A stretch of 64,000 bases of DNA from Mesocentrotus franciscanus. Lineage: Eukaryota; Echinodermata; Echinoidea; Camarodonta; Strongylocentrotidae. The notes beneath the pieces are model-generated. The model was not told the DNA's origin, did no database searches, and worked only from the letters and a program-made list of their open reading frames with translations. Below are positions 1 through 11,700 of the stretch, piece after piece. The DNA is taken from NCBI GenBank assembly GCA_037976565.1, contig CP137675.1:29191637-29255636 (forward strand), written 5' to 3'. Positions within the stretch are counted from its first letter, which is position 1. Each line of letters starts with the position of its first letter. A program made the position numbers and the translations under genes.

Positions 1-2323
1 TTGTTTCTTTACAATCTTCAAGGGGGTGGGATCCATCTTCCATATTTAGCTGGATTTGATATGAGCAGAAAAAAAGGTTGAGCAAAGTCCGATTAAAAAA
101 TGCAACTGAAGGTGTAATCAATAAAACCCACATAGGGCAAATGTGTCACTATCTTTCCGGGTCCTTTCCTATTTGCTCTGAATTGAACATTGCATACTAT
201 TTATTGTCTTGGTTAATGACGACGGAATAGATTTCCTTATTACAGTTTGTCACAGTTGTAAAAAAACATATTTGTAATGAATTCATCTAGGTGCATGGAC
301 CTGCATGATTTAATTTTTCTTTGGAGAATTGTTTTTTAAATGTTGTTAGTAGAACCTATACAGAGCGAATAGGATGTGCCTCGCAAGATGCGTCACAGAG
401 TTGCCAATTTGTGTTTGATCGATTGCAACTTGAACAATTCATAATGTAGAACTTTAATATTTTTCTCGGATTTTTTCAATTTACTTGAGGTTGCTGACTT
501 AATTATCAGCGCAATCTATGTCTTGTGACCGTATACGGTTCTTGTGCCCTTTTTAATGCGTTGAGAGTTCAGTATAGCGAGGTAGGGTTTGGGGGAGATA
601 TGGGGGCGGGTGGATAGAATCAAACGTCTTCATATTAGTTAGCTATTTTTGTAAGGCTTGAATATAATGGATATTCTACATATTGCGACTGTGAATATCG
701 TGCTTGCAGTATTCCAAAGAGCTAGAGATCTTTCCATATAGTATGAAAATAAACAAAACGGACACATTTCTGGATTACTAAAAACTGTTTAGGCCCAAGC
801 CAATACAGCTTTGGTTAGGCCTTCATTCGTGTAACAAGTTCCAAATCGGAAATAGAATAATATTTTCACTACAAGATAAAGTATTTGGTTTAAGAGGTTC
901 AAATAATTATGCATTGAATTGTATACTGATTGTGGTGCGACAGATGGTGTATACTTGCAAAATAAAGAAGAAAAAAATTGACTGACTTTGATAATATTAG
1001 AGTTTCGATATAATTATTATTTCAAAAATGAAAAGTATATTGCAGATTGTATATTGTAGAAATAATAAATTCACAAGAAATTGGTTTTGATTCAGGAATT
1101 TCTTTATATAAAAGGATATTTTCCTGTATTTCTTTTTTTTTAATCATTAGCAGTGGTCGCAGGAAAGTAATTGTATTGTTTTTTTCCTCTTTTTTTTCTA
1201 CATGAATATCAGAAATACATTATTGAAAATATGTATGTCTTCTGTTAAACTCGACAGTTCAACAAGTATTTGTATCTGGAGTAGTCAATTTTATCTATAT
1301 TATAAATGTAAATTACCTTGAATATATGTTTTTTTAATTTTTTGCAAATGAATATCAATAAAATCCCTGTGGAGGGAAAAGTACAAAGAAAAAAAAAGTT
1401 CCAAATGTCGTGCAAATGAAAAATCGATATTTCGCTGATTAAAAATTGACATAGAATCACAGTGATATCTGTTTTGTTTTTTCTCTTGGATGACAAAAGG
1501 TTGTGAGACACGTCTAAGCCATAATATATTTCATTGCATTTTGCACCCCCCCCTTTTTGTTGTTGATTTTTTTGGTTTGCTTGCTGACCGAGATCAACTA
1601 AAACGACAAAAACAAGAAAACGGCAGAAATAACAACAACAATAATAACTGTAATCGTGACTAAAACAAAATTAAATAAGATAGCAATGATTTTGTTTTTT
1701 TGTATTTTTTTGTTCACATGATAAGCAAAGCTCTTCTTGCGAGGAGGAGGAGGTAGACCGAGCTTATTATGAAACAAATCAGTCATGCCCATGTATTGGG
1801 GGTGGGGGAGGGGGTGGGTAGAGTATATAAAAGGGGAGGCTTCATTAAGCATACCGCACATTTAATATAGGCCTACACCATCAACCTGCAATCCGATTTT
1901 CGAAGAAATGACAATGGTATTAAATTCGGAAATCTGAACAATCATCATCTTCCTGAATTAGATTCTAATAATGATAAGAATACTAACAACCGGATATATA
2001 ATTATGTAGTGCAATAAAGTGCATTCACCTCTTCTAGTCAGAATGAAATCCGAATCGACTTCAAATAGTAGGCTACAATCGCACTACTGACGTTACTACG
2101 ATTCTGAGTCGATTTTTCCTCTTTCAAGGAAGCAGGACATTCCATGGAATTTACTTTTTCTTGATCATATATAACTAATCCGCTACTCGGTCGTTAAGAT
2201 TTCACTTGACTGTTCGAATGTTCGTAACAAAATTAATGCTACTGCAAATTCTTTCAAAATCGGATCGTATTAGTAGGATCGTATTATATGTGCGGTGGGG
2301 TTTAGTCTGCCACAGTTTCAGCT
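1..2323. other. AT-rich intergenic sequence, no gene seen
   Basis: No open reading frame in this stretch resembles a known protein, and the short ones have no splice or codon support. Homopolymer T and A runs are frequent. The only recognisable item is a repeat fragment near 368-470, listed separately. Confidence 0.6.
368..470. repeat. Dispersed repeat fragment related to the MITE at 9737-10099
   Basis: The words GCGTCACAGAGTTGCCAATT and TTTGATCGATTGCA at about 388-426 recur at about 9930-9960 with few changes (GATACGTCACAGAGTTGCC, then TTTGATTGATTGCA). That second copy lies inside the MITE in intron 1. This one has no recognisable inverted ends, so it is probably an interior fragment of the same family. 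Confidence 0.6.
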
Positions 2324-2395
2324 CCCTTATAAAAATGGTAACCATGGTACTTTTGTCCAAATTACCGTCCACCATGGTAACCATTGTTTGACTAG
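2324..2395. repeat. Half copy of a CCATGG-rich inverted-repeat MITE
   Basis: The segment starts CCCTTATAAAAATGGTAACC and continues with ACTTTTGTCCAAATTACC and CCACCATGGTAACC. The same order of words forms one arm of the palindromic element at 53340-53542. Only one arm is present here, so this looks like a solo half. Confidence 0.65.
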
Positions 2396-2681
2396 AAGGG
2401 GCATGTCTGGCCAGAAGATAAAATGCGGGGGTAATAACCCACGGATCCTCATTTATACACAGTCCCTGAAGACAAATACTGAATAGGCCTATTCAGTAGT
2501 GCCTTCCTCGGCATAGACATTAAAACATTAGAGCAGCGTTTAGTTTTGCTTTAACAAACAAAAACATTTTGGAATGAGGTCATTTTCGTGCAAACAAAAT
2601 AATTATGAGGAACCATTATGTATTTTAATGTATTGAGGAAATAATAATTTATAATAAATATAGCGTCTTTCTTCCAATTAA

Positions 2682-3453
2682 GGCATGCAGGCCCCGCGGA
2701 ACGTTTTTCAAAGTGGAGTATTAACGAACAGATAGAGCGTACCGAGTGGAGCTTAAATTGGCTTGGGGTCCAGGGGCGGAGCCACCGGAAGCTCAAGGGT
2801 TTTAGGCATTTAATTATGGTCAGATGAGCAAATTTTGAAACCTTATTTGTGACACTGGCAGGTCACTAATTGGCGGGGTCCAGGGGGCTGAGCCCCATGA
2901 TACTCAGGGTTTTTAGGCCTTGATTACGGTCAGATGAGCACCCAGGGCCAGGGCCCGCCTTAGGGCCCTTGGTGGGGTCCAGGGGACCGAGCCCCCGGAA
3001 GCTCAGGGGTTTTAGGTATTTAATAACGGTCAGATGAGCATCCAGGTCCCGTCTTAGGGCCCTTGGTGGGGTCCAGGGGGCAGAGCCCACGTATTGTGAC
3101 ACTGGCAGGTCACTATTCTTTTTTTCTCTCTCTTTTTCTTTCTTTTTCTCTTTAACATACTTTTCTCAAAAAGTGAGGGGGCTCGAGCCCCCGAGCCCCG
3201 CCGTTCTGCAGGCCTGACATAAAGGCTACTAAATAAGCATATTTTTTAGCCTGACCGTAAATTTGGGAATTTGTAATTTTCCAACCAACGCATTCAAAAG
3301 TATAATTTACAAAAAAAGAATTGAGAACAATTCCTAAAAATTGTTTCATTACAGCAACATTTGTAAATCACTGGAGGTATCGAATTAGAAATAAATCACG
3401 TTTGAATTTTATTTGCCCCCCTCCCCAAGCCTACCCTCTATCAGTACGCCGGT
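2682..3453 (-). mobile_element. Truncated copy of the 4 kb hAT-like family (complete copy at 59199)
   Basis: Read on the minus strand, this copy starts with the end sequence CACCGGCGTACTG (plus strand 3441-3453). It then carries the same unique module as 60385-60615 (AAATAAAATTCAAACGTG..., then CCCACTTTTT), then a purine-rich stretch, then the CTGCCAGTGTCAC / GACCGTAATTAAATGCC / GAGCTTCCGGGGGCTC tandem units. It ends near 2682 within the sequence matching GTTCAGCGGGGCCTGCATG of the complete copy. The far terminal repeat is missing. Only about two to three tandem units are present against many in the other copy. There is no nested insertion between the module and the array, so it preserves the empty site. 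Confidence 0.8.
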
Positions 3454-4440
3454 GTTCAGGGGCTCATGTCTTCTCACCCCTATAATAAAATTAAAAAACA
3501 CACACGCTTTCCCATCCTCTCACAATATTTCCACGATATGCGCGAATCGCTTTTATCAAATCCTCCATTGATAAATATGGGGGCATGCGGAATGTTTAGG
3601 AAATTTAATTCCTGTTTACTCTCCTATTCTTTGAATGGAATATAATTTATGTTGTGATTCAATTCAGGTTTTATTATTATAATTTTTTTTTGGGGGGGGT
3701 TAAAAACTACAAACCATTTTTACTTCTTTAAGTGCTGATTTTTTCGGGGCTTTAGGGCGAAAATGCGTTTTGCCCCCACCCCCACTTTTCTTTTGAGGGC
3801 GACCCCTGTCACCCCATTTCCGGGGCCTATAAATGTGACAACCCTGTTATTTACATATTTTTAATCGCTAAATTCTTATAATTTGTGCGTATACTTTAAT
3901 ATGTGTTGAAAGTGAGAAATGACCTGTGATAGGCCTATACTAAGATGCGAAGGTCCGTTTCCTTTTTTATTAGTTGTTGTTGCTTGTTTTGTTTGTGGTC
4001 TAATAGATGTTTCTCTTATCTCTTTGTTTGCTTGCTTGCTTGCTTGTTTTTCCGTTTCTTTTTAGGCCATGATATAAAACTAGAAATTGCGTCATACCCC
4101 CCCCTCTTTCAGTATCATGCCTATAGGCCCTATAGGCTTTCATGTCGATATGTCGTTTTTCTCTAATCTTCATGAATGCAACATCATAAACGTTCATGAC
4201 TGATCCCCCCTCCCCCCACGATTGTCATTATTGTTAATGATTTTAGTGCCTATACATGCATGTACATGACATATACAAAACAAACCATCGATGCGTGTGC
4301 TGGTTCAAAAACTGAACGGTCTCCGTACGCTCGCGCATCATGTGTGTGACATACGTAGCGCGCGCGATTTGATTGTTTACATATTATTTCTGCATGCTGC
4401 GTACAATCGTAGTACAATGCACACGTATGGTACAATGCAG
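3454..4440. other. Intergenic sequence, no gene seen
   Basis: A mixture of AT-rich sequence and short C or G runs such as CCCCCACCCCCAC near 3775. Short frames are present on both strands but none resembles a known protein and none has splice support. Confidence 0.5.
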
Positions 4441-4454
4441 ACATATATATAAGG

Positions 4455-4582
4455 GGTTTAGACAGCCCGACCCAAAGTCAGCCCGACCCTGGACAACCCG
4501 ACCCAATACCCTGTACAACTCAACCTGGTCGAGTTGTACGTGGGGTGCTTCGATCGGTGGGCAGTTCGACCCACTTTCCCCT
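4455..4582 (+). repeat. Short palindromic repeat, first of an inverted pair
   Basis: The words TAGACAGCCCGACCCAAAG, GACAACCCGACCCAATACCC, TCGAGTTGTACGTGGGGTGC and GCAGTTCGACC appear in order. The same order occurs on the minus strand at about 7735-7845 (TAGACAACCCAACCCAAAG and so on). An internal palindrome around GAGTTGTAC/GTACAACTC lets it fold into a hairpin. No target duplication is evident. Confidence 0.65.
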
Positions 4583-5082
4583 TAAAAAAAATACGGGTAC
4601 AGCTTAGAACATGGGTGTCGATCACGGGGGATGGGGATATCCCCCAAATATTTCAGGTGGGGATGGCCTGTACAATCATCCCCCCCCCAATAATTCACCA
4701 TCAAAAAAAAAAAAATGAAGAGAAAAAATAATGATGAGAGCCCGATGAGAGTAGTTAATGGTTATTACTCGCAAGATGACCATCAATATACACATTTTGC
4801 TATCTCATTTTCATAATACATACATATATAAATAGAAAACAAAGTAAATGAGACAACCGTATATGAGACAAGAATAAATTGAATTCTCGCTCATACGGCT
4901 TCATCAGGAATTGATGAATTTATTCAATTTATTCAATCAACAGCATCATAGAAATGCAGTGCGCCAAATGCAAAGCCGCAGCGTTAAAAAGCAACGAGCT
5001 AAATGTTAAGCGCGAAGCGCAAAAGTGCAAAAAGAAGTAGAGGATGGGAGAGAGAGATAATGAGAGACAGAGAGGATAATAA

Positions 5083-5570
5083 CCCAGGTAGCAAGCCCAT
5101 GTGGGACCCACATGGGTCCCATATTCTCCGAAACATGGGCCCCATATGGAAAACCATCTGGGGCCCTAAGGCATCTGCACCCAAGAAGCATATGGGACCC
5201 ATATGGGTAAACATATATAAGACAGATGGGACCCAGATGGGACCCATACCAAACTGGGCCCAAATGGGTATGCCCAGCTTAATCCCATCTGGTACCCATA
5301 TTGGTTAACCCAGATATATCCCATGTGGGTTAACCCAGATTTTCCCCATGTGTAACCCATATGGGCACAATCTACCCATAATTGTACGCCCAGCTCATTC
5401 CCATCTGGGACCCATAAGGGCTGGCCCAGATAGATCCCATATGGGTTACTAAATATTGGCCCCATATGGGATACATATATGGGTTCCATTTAATAGCCCA
5501 GATGGCACAAGTGACCCAGATCATTCCCAGATGGGCCCCATATGGGCCCCATATGGGCTTGCTACCTGGG
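5083..5570. mobile_element. 488 bp foldback element rich in CCCATATGGG palindromes
   Basis: The ends are inverted copies of CCCAGGTAGCAAGCCCAT (5083 onward; complement ending at 5570 as ATGGGCTTGCTACCTGGG). The interior is almost entirely built of imperfect CCCATNTGGGNCCCAT words in alternating orientation. Long frames on both strands in this region translate to Gly-Pro-Ile-Trp-like repeats, which is a by-product of this structure and not a gene. No protein is encoded and no clear target duplication was found. Confidence 0.8.
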
Positions 5571-5574
5571 AAAA

Positions 5575-7380
5575 AGGGAAAAGGGGAAGAAACGGGCAGA
5601 AGAAAAAAGGAAGGGGGAAGAGAAAAGGAAGAAAGACAAGCATTTCCTTCAGGGAACTGATGTGAATGGGCGATGAAAAAGAAGTTGACTTTAAAGTAAC
5701 CTACAATGAAATATTGCTCATGTTTATTTCTTACAATGTCAAAATTACTTTACGGGATCCCCTCCTAAAAAGCTTAGGCATGGGTGATGGTAGGTATGAG
5801 GTTAATGCATGATCAGGAATTATAGTAGTTGAGTGGATGGAAAAGAAGTGAGAAACAAGCTGAAGAGAAAGCCGGTTTTGTCCAAATGGCAGCATGTAGG
5901 AGACGAAACTTTCAGTTTGTTCCCTGATTCATATTCAGTATCTATTTTGTTTTATTGATTTCATCCATTTCTTTGTTTATTTATATCTCTACATGTAAAA
6001 CATTTGAAGAGCTTTTTCCGAAAGGAGCAAAATCTTTTGATAGCAAATGGAGATAATGATATACATTTTCCTCTATTTACCTTGAACAAAATTATTAACC
6101 TAAATTACGAGAGAAATTATGAACACATGCATCTTTTACTAACAATTTTCCATAGACACCTGAACAAAATCGGGTAAACAAAGAGTTCTTTCTTAAGTTA
6201 CACACATGGATCTAGTGCCTCTTGAAAATAAGCTCTTTGTATGTACATAAACAAGCAATACAACAGAATACTCCAGTTCGATATTTTGGAGAAAGATTAT
6301 TATGTCACAACTTATTTTTGTTTTATTGAAAAGCTGATGTAGGCCTATGTATTGTATTCAAACGTAACAGGCATTAGATAGTTAAGGTGTTTTTGAAGGT
6401 TAGAATGTTATTAAGTTTGAAGTTTTGTTTATAACACCCTTCCAATAATAATGCACCTTCTAAGACTGGTTATAGTTTTTGGAAAAAATAGTGCTCTGGT
6501 CAGGGCCTTAATTAGGGGAATATTATGCTTATATTTTAGAGCGTATCTGGTATTTATATCTGGGTGAAGAAGGAGATAATGGAAGTTTGTTGTTTGGTAG
6601 TTGGAACGTAAGTTTTATATTATGTTTTTAAGAAACAGACAGTTTGTATGAGATCAGGAGTGGAAATTTTCTGTCATTTTGAGAACCAAATTTTGCATCA
6701 GTGATATTCTGTTTCATTGAATTGAGTTTCCCGCAGAGAGGATTCAGTTGGTTTAATTAAAGAAGGAAGAGAGTCAAATGAAGAACCAAAAGCAATATGT
6801 TTTTCATTTACTAATGAGAACTATGTTTTTTGAGATCTCCTTACACAGAATATTGGAATGGGTTTTTCACGATGAATGTTGTTTGGAGACATCAATATTC
6901 ATAAAATGTATGTTTCTATCACCAGGAAATAAAGAATTTTCTGTCTACATGAACCTTTCCTGGTTGCTTATTAATGCATTTGCCCACTGGTAACATAATA
7001 CTTTCACAAGTTGATATCCCTCACCATTGGATTTTTTTGGTAATGTCTAAATTTCGTTTAAAAATAGATGATATCAGTCTGGTAGGCCTACACTGCAGGC
7101 AAGAGTCAGGACTAACATTTAGCATGTTATTAATTTTATTACCACTCTTATATTCTCTGAAATGTTATCTTTATTGAGGGTGACTTGAAAAAGTTAATAA
7201 CTTGGAAGGGAGGGGGTGCAACCTGCCACACGCTTCTACCTCTCGGTTGCTTTGATCCATTGCCGAAAATATTTTGGCACCTATCATCCCCCCCAACCAC
7301 GGATACAAATCGACACCCCTGGCTTAGAATCACCTGCTTAGAATGATATATCTAATAATAATATTATATTTAAAACATGA
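5575..7380. other. Intergenic sequence, no gene seen
   Basis: AT-rich sequence after a short purine-rich stretch (5570-5640). Small frames at 6778-7177 have no recognisable domains, no conserved motif and no strong splice sites; I treat them as chance frames. Confidence 0.5.
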
Positions 7381-7385
7381 TAAAA

Positions 7386-7408
7386 TAGGGTTAGGGTTAG
7401 GTTTAGGT
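7386..7408. repeat. Short interstitial telomere-like tract (TTAGGG)n
   Basis: The sequence TAGGGTTAGGGTTAGGTTTAGG is about three and a half units of the animal telomere repeat. A second tract in the opposite orientation lies at 27743-27794. Confidence 0.8.
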
Positions 7409-7734
7409 GGCTGTCGCACCTGCCCCCCACTCAGTGTTATTTAGGATACGTGTATGCATGTTTTATACATATTTTATAAGCCCCTTTTTAAATTTCTCAG
7501 GAGTCCAAAGAGAGAGACAGAAAAAATCACCCCCATTTTGAAGAAATCTCCGGTTGAAAAGTCAAGTATACATCTGCATACACCCCCTTTTATTATTTAC
7601 AATTCTTGGGCCGGGCTTTGTCGCGCGCAAAGTACCCCTTTACCGGAGATTTTGGGAACACGAATGCGGTCCCTCCGACCCCGGAGTGGGGAGGGGGTGG
7701 GCTGTCGCAAAAGGAAGTCTTTCCAAAAGTGTGT

Positions 7735-7848
7735 CGAGCTGTCCGCCGAAGCCCACCGTGGACAACTCGACCCGCTCGAGTTGTCCAGGGTATTGGGTCG
7801 GGTTGTCCATGGTCGGGCTGTCTTTGGGTTGGGTTGTCTAGGTTTCAT
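7735..7848 (-). repeat. Short palindromic repeat, second of an inverted pair
   Basis: The reverse complement reads CTAGACAACCCAACCCAAAG, then GACAACCCGACCCAATACCC, then GGTCGAGTTGTCCACGG, matching 4455-4582 over roughly 110 bp. The centre (ACAACTCGACCCGCTCGAGT) is a hairpin. With the first copy it brackets a 3.4 kb segment. Confidence 0.65.
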
Positions 7849-8280
7849 ATATAATTCTAGCTCCGCCTCCCGAATTTCATAACATCATTTTATAAGTCGC
7901 GTCATTTATCTCATGCGGTTATTTCTGAATCTACAAAGGACAGCACTTCACAATTGTTGACCTCACTTCTCATCTTACAAGGTCAAACTCCGAATTAGAT
8001 AGAAAGAGCCACGGATATTTAGCAAGCCAACACAGATTATAGCCCATCTGGCAATAAAATTTAGAGCATCATACCAAGCAAGCAGACACTAGCTCTGCAG
8101 CCAGGCCAGCCTAGCCGCGTCGCGTGGTGTTGTTGATGTTGGACGTTCGTTCCTCCCATCCCTGCTAATAATTCGAGCTGTGTGGAGCTGGAGTGTAATG
8201 TCTTATTTGTATGCAACTTGTTGCGTTTTTTTACAGGGAGCTACCAGTTGCAGTTTACTTGTACTGAGAGGCAGTCATTT

Positions 8281-8340
8281 ATGATCAGCGCACAAAAATG
8301 GGAGACTGGGAAGTGTTTGGATTTTCAGCCCTCGTTGTGA
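8281..8340 (+). promoter_or_regulatory. Upstream ORF overlapping the SLC27 start codon
   Basis: An ATG at 8281 lies 17 bases before the SLC27 start and reads in another frame for 19 codons to a TGA at 8338-8340, overlapping the coding sequence. Its context (TTTATGA) is weak, while the main ATG has A at -3 and G at +4 (AAAATGG). An acceptor-like TTTTTTTACAG at about 8226-8236 could mean that the 5' UTR is split by an intron and that the uATG is in the mature mRNA. Function is inferred only from position. Confidence 0.35.
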
Positions 8341-8778
8341 GTCTTATCGTGGCTGGAGTGAAGAGGAACTCGATTGCGAATTTCATCCAGGATTTCAAAG
8401 ATGTGTCAAGTTTAGCGAAAGCTCTTGTGGGAATTAAAGTAGCAGGGAGGAAGAACAGGACGATCCTTCATTCTCTTTTAGAAGGAGCGTCACGTTATCC
8501 AGATCGCCCTTTCTTACTGTATCAAGATGAGAAATACACGTATGCAGACGCTGAGGCAGAGTCGAACCGCGTTGCCCGATGGGTGAAGATCAACTCGGAC
8601 CTGGCCCAAGACGAAACTGTGGCTGTTCTTATGCGGAATGAACCGGCTTTCATCTGGGTTTGGCTAGGGTTTGCCAAGCTAGGTGTTGGAACCAGTCTTC
8701 TCAATCATAACCTGAAAGCAGAAAGTTTGATGCATTGCATACGAGTCAGCAATGCAAGGTTCTTGATAATGTCAAGAG
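8298..8778 (+). CDS. SLC27A2-like: SLC27-like exon 1 (start codon, membrane segment)
   Basis: The exon opens at the ATG in AAAATGGGA and codes residues 1-160 plus one base of 161. Residues 7-20 ([14 protein letters not shown]) are hydrophobic and suit the single N-terminal membrane anchor of the family. [20 protein letters not shown] and [15 protein letters not shown] match the start of the AMP-binding domain, and [17 protein letters not shown] is a typical FATP block. The donor AGAG|GTAATG at 8779 interrupts a codon in phase 1, and the frame beyond it is purine-rich low-complexity intron. Confidence 0.93.
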
Positions 8779-11700
8779 GTAATGACTGTGTGTGGGGTGT
8801 GTTGGAGACAAAATCATCTACATTATTTTGCATGTCATCAAAAACTAAAATTGAAACTAAAGAAAAGAAGGGGAAAAAAAGAAGAGAAAGAGAAAAGAGA
8901 GAGCAAAAAAAAAATGAAGGAGGTGTTCTCAGGTGTATAAGATACTTGCAAAGATAGACTGCATATAGAACAGTACTTTTAGTAGTGCATAGCACTTTGA
9001 AGATGAAGAAAAAAAAAAGAACTTAAAAGAGGGAGAAGAAGAAGACAATACCTTATGGACCCCTGGCCCTGGGTTCATGGTCAAACAAATATTGTTCTAT
9101 TGAAAATATTGAAATTATAATGTGCTACTGTACACTTGCAAAAGGCAAAATTATTCAAGCAAATTTTTGTCAGATCTTCTTTCATTTAATCCTCTGCATA
9201 GAGTGATGTACATGTACAATAGTCACTACTTTGTTTGCATATATGCCAAACTGTCAAACCCTGCCATGACTAGTTACATGTAAAGTACAGAACATGTACT
9301 GTAGGCTACTCACATCGTAAACAAGTAGGCCTAACCAATGATCATGATGCCAGTTTCTGTCAAAATATATTTCATTGTAAACCAGATCTCAAAATTGGCT
9401 TTAATACAGAAACCATAAATACATGTATATTGATGTGTGCTCTTCATTACTGTATACTACATGTATAGTAGTTCCAAAATCTCTCATGACAAATTTAAGG
9501 GTATCCTAATTTTTTTATTTACTTTTTTATTCAACTTTCATATGGTTTAGACAGACAACGGCAAGTAGATTCTAAACGCTTTAATTTCATGTACAGGAGC
9601 TATTTTCTCAATTTAATTTTGTAGAAGCAGGGCTCCAAACTACATTGTGTATACATTATGTACATGTACCTTTAAAATTTTAAAACTTGGTGTTCAGGTT
9701 GTAATCTTCGAGGTTCTTGATTGATTTATTTACTAACCAGGGCTCTTATTTTATAGGGGAAGTCTACTTTGATATTAAGTCGATTTTAATAAAAGAATAG
9801 AAATGAGAGAAGCAAATTAGTGAAAGTTATGAGCAATTTCCTTAAGGAGAAATATACATGTATATATTTTTAATTCAAATATTTTTTTTAGTACAGGGTA
9901 AATGAGAGGAGAGCTTGCGAGATACGTCACAGAGTTGCCAATTTATGTTTGATTGATTGCACTTTCAAAAATTCATAACTTTCTTATCTGTAATTGTTTT
10001 TTGCTCAAACTTTCACTAATTTGTTTGTCTCATTTTTATTCTTTTATTAAAATCAACTTAATATCAAAGTGTCCTTCCCCTTTAAAATGAGAGCCCTGGT
10101 ACATGTAAGTAAATAAATAAACCTGTTTCTCTAATTTTTCTGTTTCTATTAGAAACCAACTTAATATCAGGGTGAACTTCCCCTTTAAGAGTTTTCTAGA
10201 GCTAATTTGTTGACCACCCCTATTTTACCCCCTGGTGTTGCATTCTTGTCTAACATTTTCTCTATTTTCTTCCTGTAGCTTTCATTGACATCGCCAAGGA
10301 ACTCCTTCCTGAGCTCCAGCAACTTGGAATCAAGGTCTGGGTCCTCGGTAGTGGCTCCAACGGCACAGTGCTCCCAGACGGCATGGTTGCTATGGAAACT
10401 AGTCAGATGACAGGAAATCCTCTTCCACCTGATCAGTTAGCTCCTATCACCCACAGTACCATAGCATCTCTGATCTTTACCTCTGGGACTACAGGTGAGA
10501 CTCATCAGTCTTTGTTTGTTTTAATCATCTCCATCTCCTGCCATCCTCCCACTCCCTAACAGCAACACACACACTTTCTTTCACTTTTCAGTTAAAAATA
10601 TGCATAAATGTAGTTGAGGGGCCGATTTTTCATTACAAATGAATGGATGAATGAATTCATCTATTCATTCATCCATCCATCCATCCATCCATCCATCCAT
10701 CCATCCATCCATCCATTTATTCATCCATTAATTCATTAATTCCCCCTTTCATTTACTAATTCATTTTTTTTATTTAAACAAAATATATATTTATTTATGA
10801 ATCTACATTGTACTTACTTATTTAAACATTTTTAAAAATATTTATTTATTTAATATATTTATTTCAATGCATTTTGCAATTGTTTTCTACATGTACAGGT
10901 AGCCCAATAGGCAAGGTTGATATGGGGGAGGAAAGAGAAAACACATAGCCTTGGTATTTTGACTATCCTGAGGCTTTGCTTGACCCAGCACTTGGTACAA
11001 ACAGAGGACTGCCTGCCACATTCAAATTTGGCACATGTACTCTGAAAATGTCCTAACAATGTAGAGGGTTTTGAAACATGGTGATTAAAGATTTAAGGTA
11101 TAAAAAAATATACCAAAAAAAAGAAATGAGGATGTGGATCCATGTTAGACCCCGTTCTCATTCACTTCGTTGGAGCGGTCTAACTAAGACCCGTTCCTCA
11201 GGAGCGGTTCTTAGGTGAGTGAGAACGGTCTAAGTGGTCCAGGAAGTGGACTTCTGGACCGCTCCAGAAGACCACCTCGGGAGGTGGTCTTGAGGAACGG
11301 GTCTTATTAAGAGCGGTTTGGAGCGCTATAACGTGCGAGTGTGAACGGAAGCGTACTTTGAACGGAAGTGAGCTAGTGACGTTCTGCGCGAAACATGTAG
11401 TACGGTACATAAGCTTAGTATTCCGCCCGCGAAAACATTTACCCGCTGACTTGACCTGCCATAGCAACAAGACCACTTTGACTCGTGGAGTGGTTTGAGC
11501 CATAAAAAACTGCTCGGAGTGTGAACCCTCGCAAACCGTTCCTCAAGACCCGTTCCTCTGGAGCGGTCGAACTAAGACCACTTTCAAAGTGAGTGAGAAC
11601 GGGGTCATAGTGTTTAATACAATTGACATACTGTAACAGCACTTTTTGTGTAGCATCTGTAAATGCCCTGAATGACAATTTTTGTGGCAATTATTTGAGG

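Noticed and set aside
5003..5489. Several overlapping Gly-Pro-Ile-Trp-rich frames
   Set aside because: By-product of CCCATATGGG palindromes in the foldback element.
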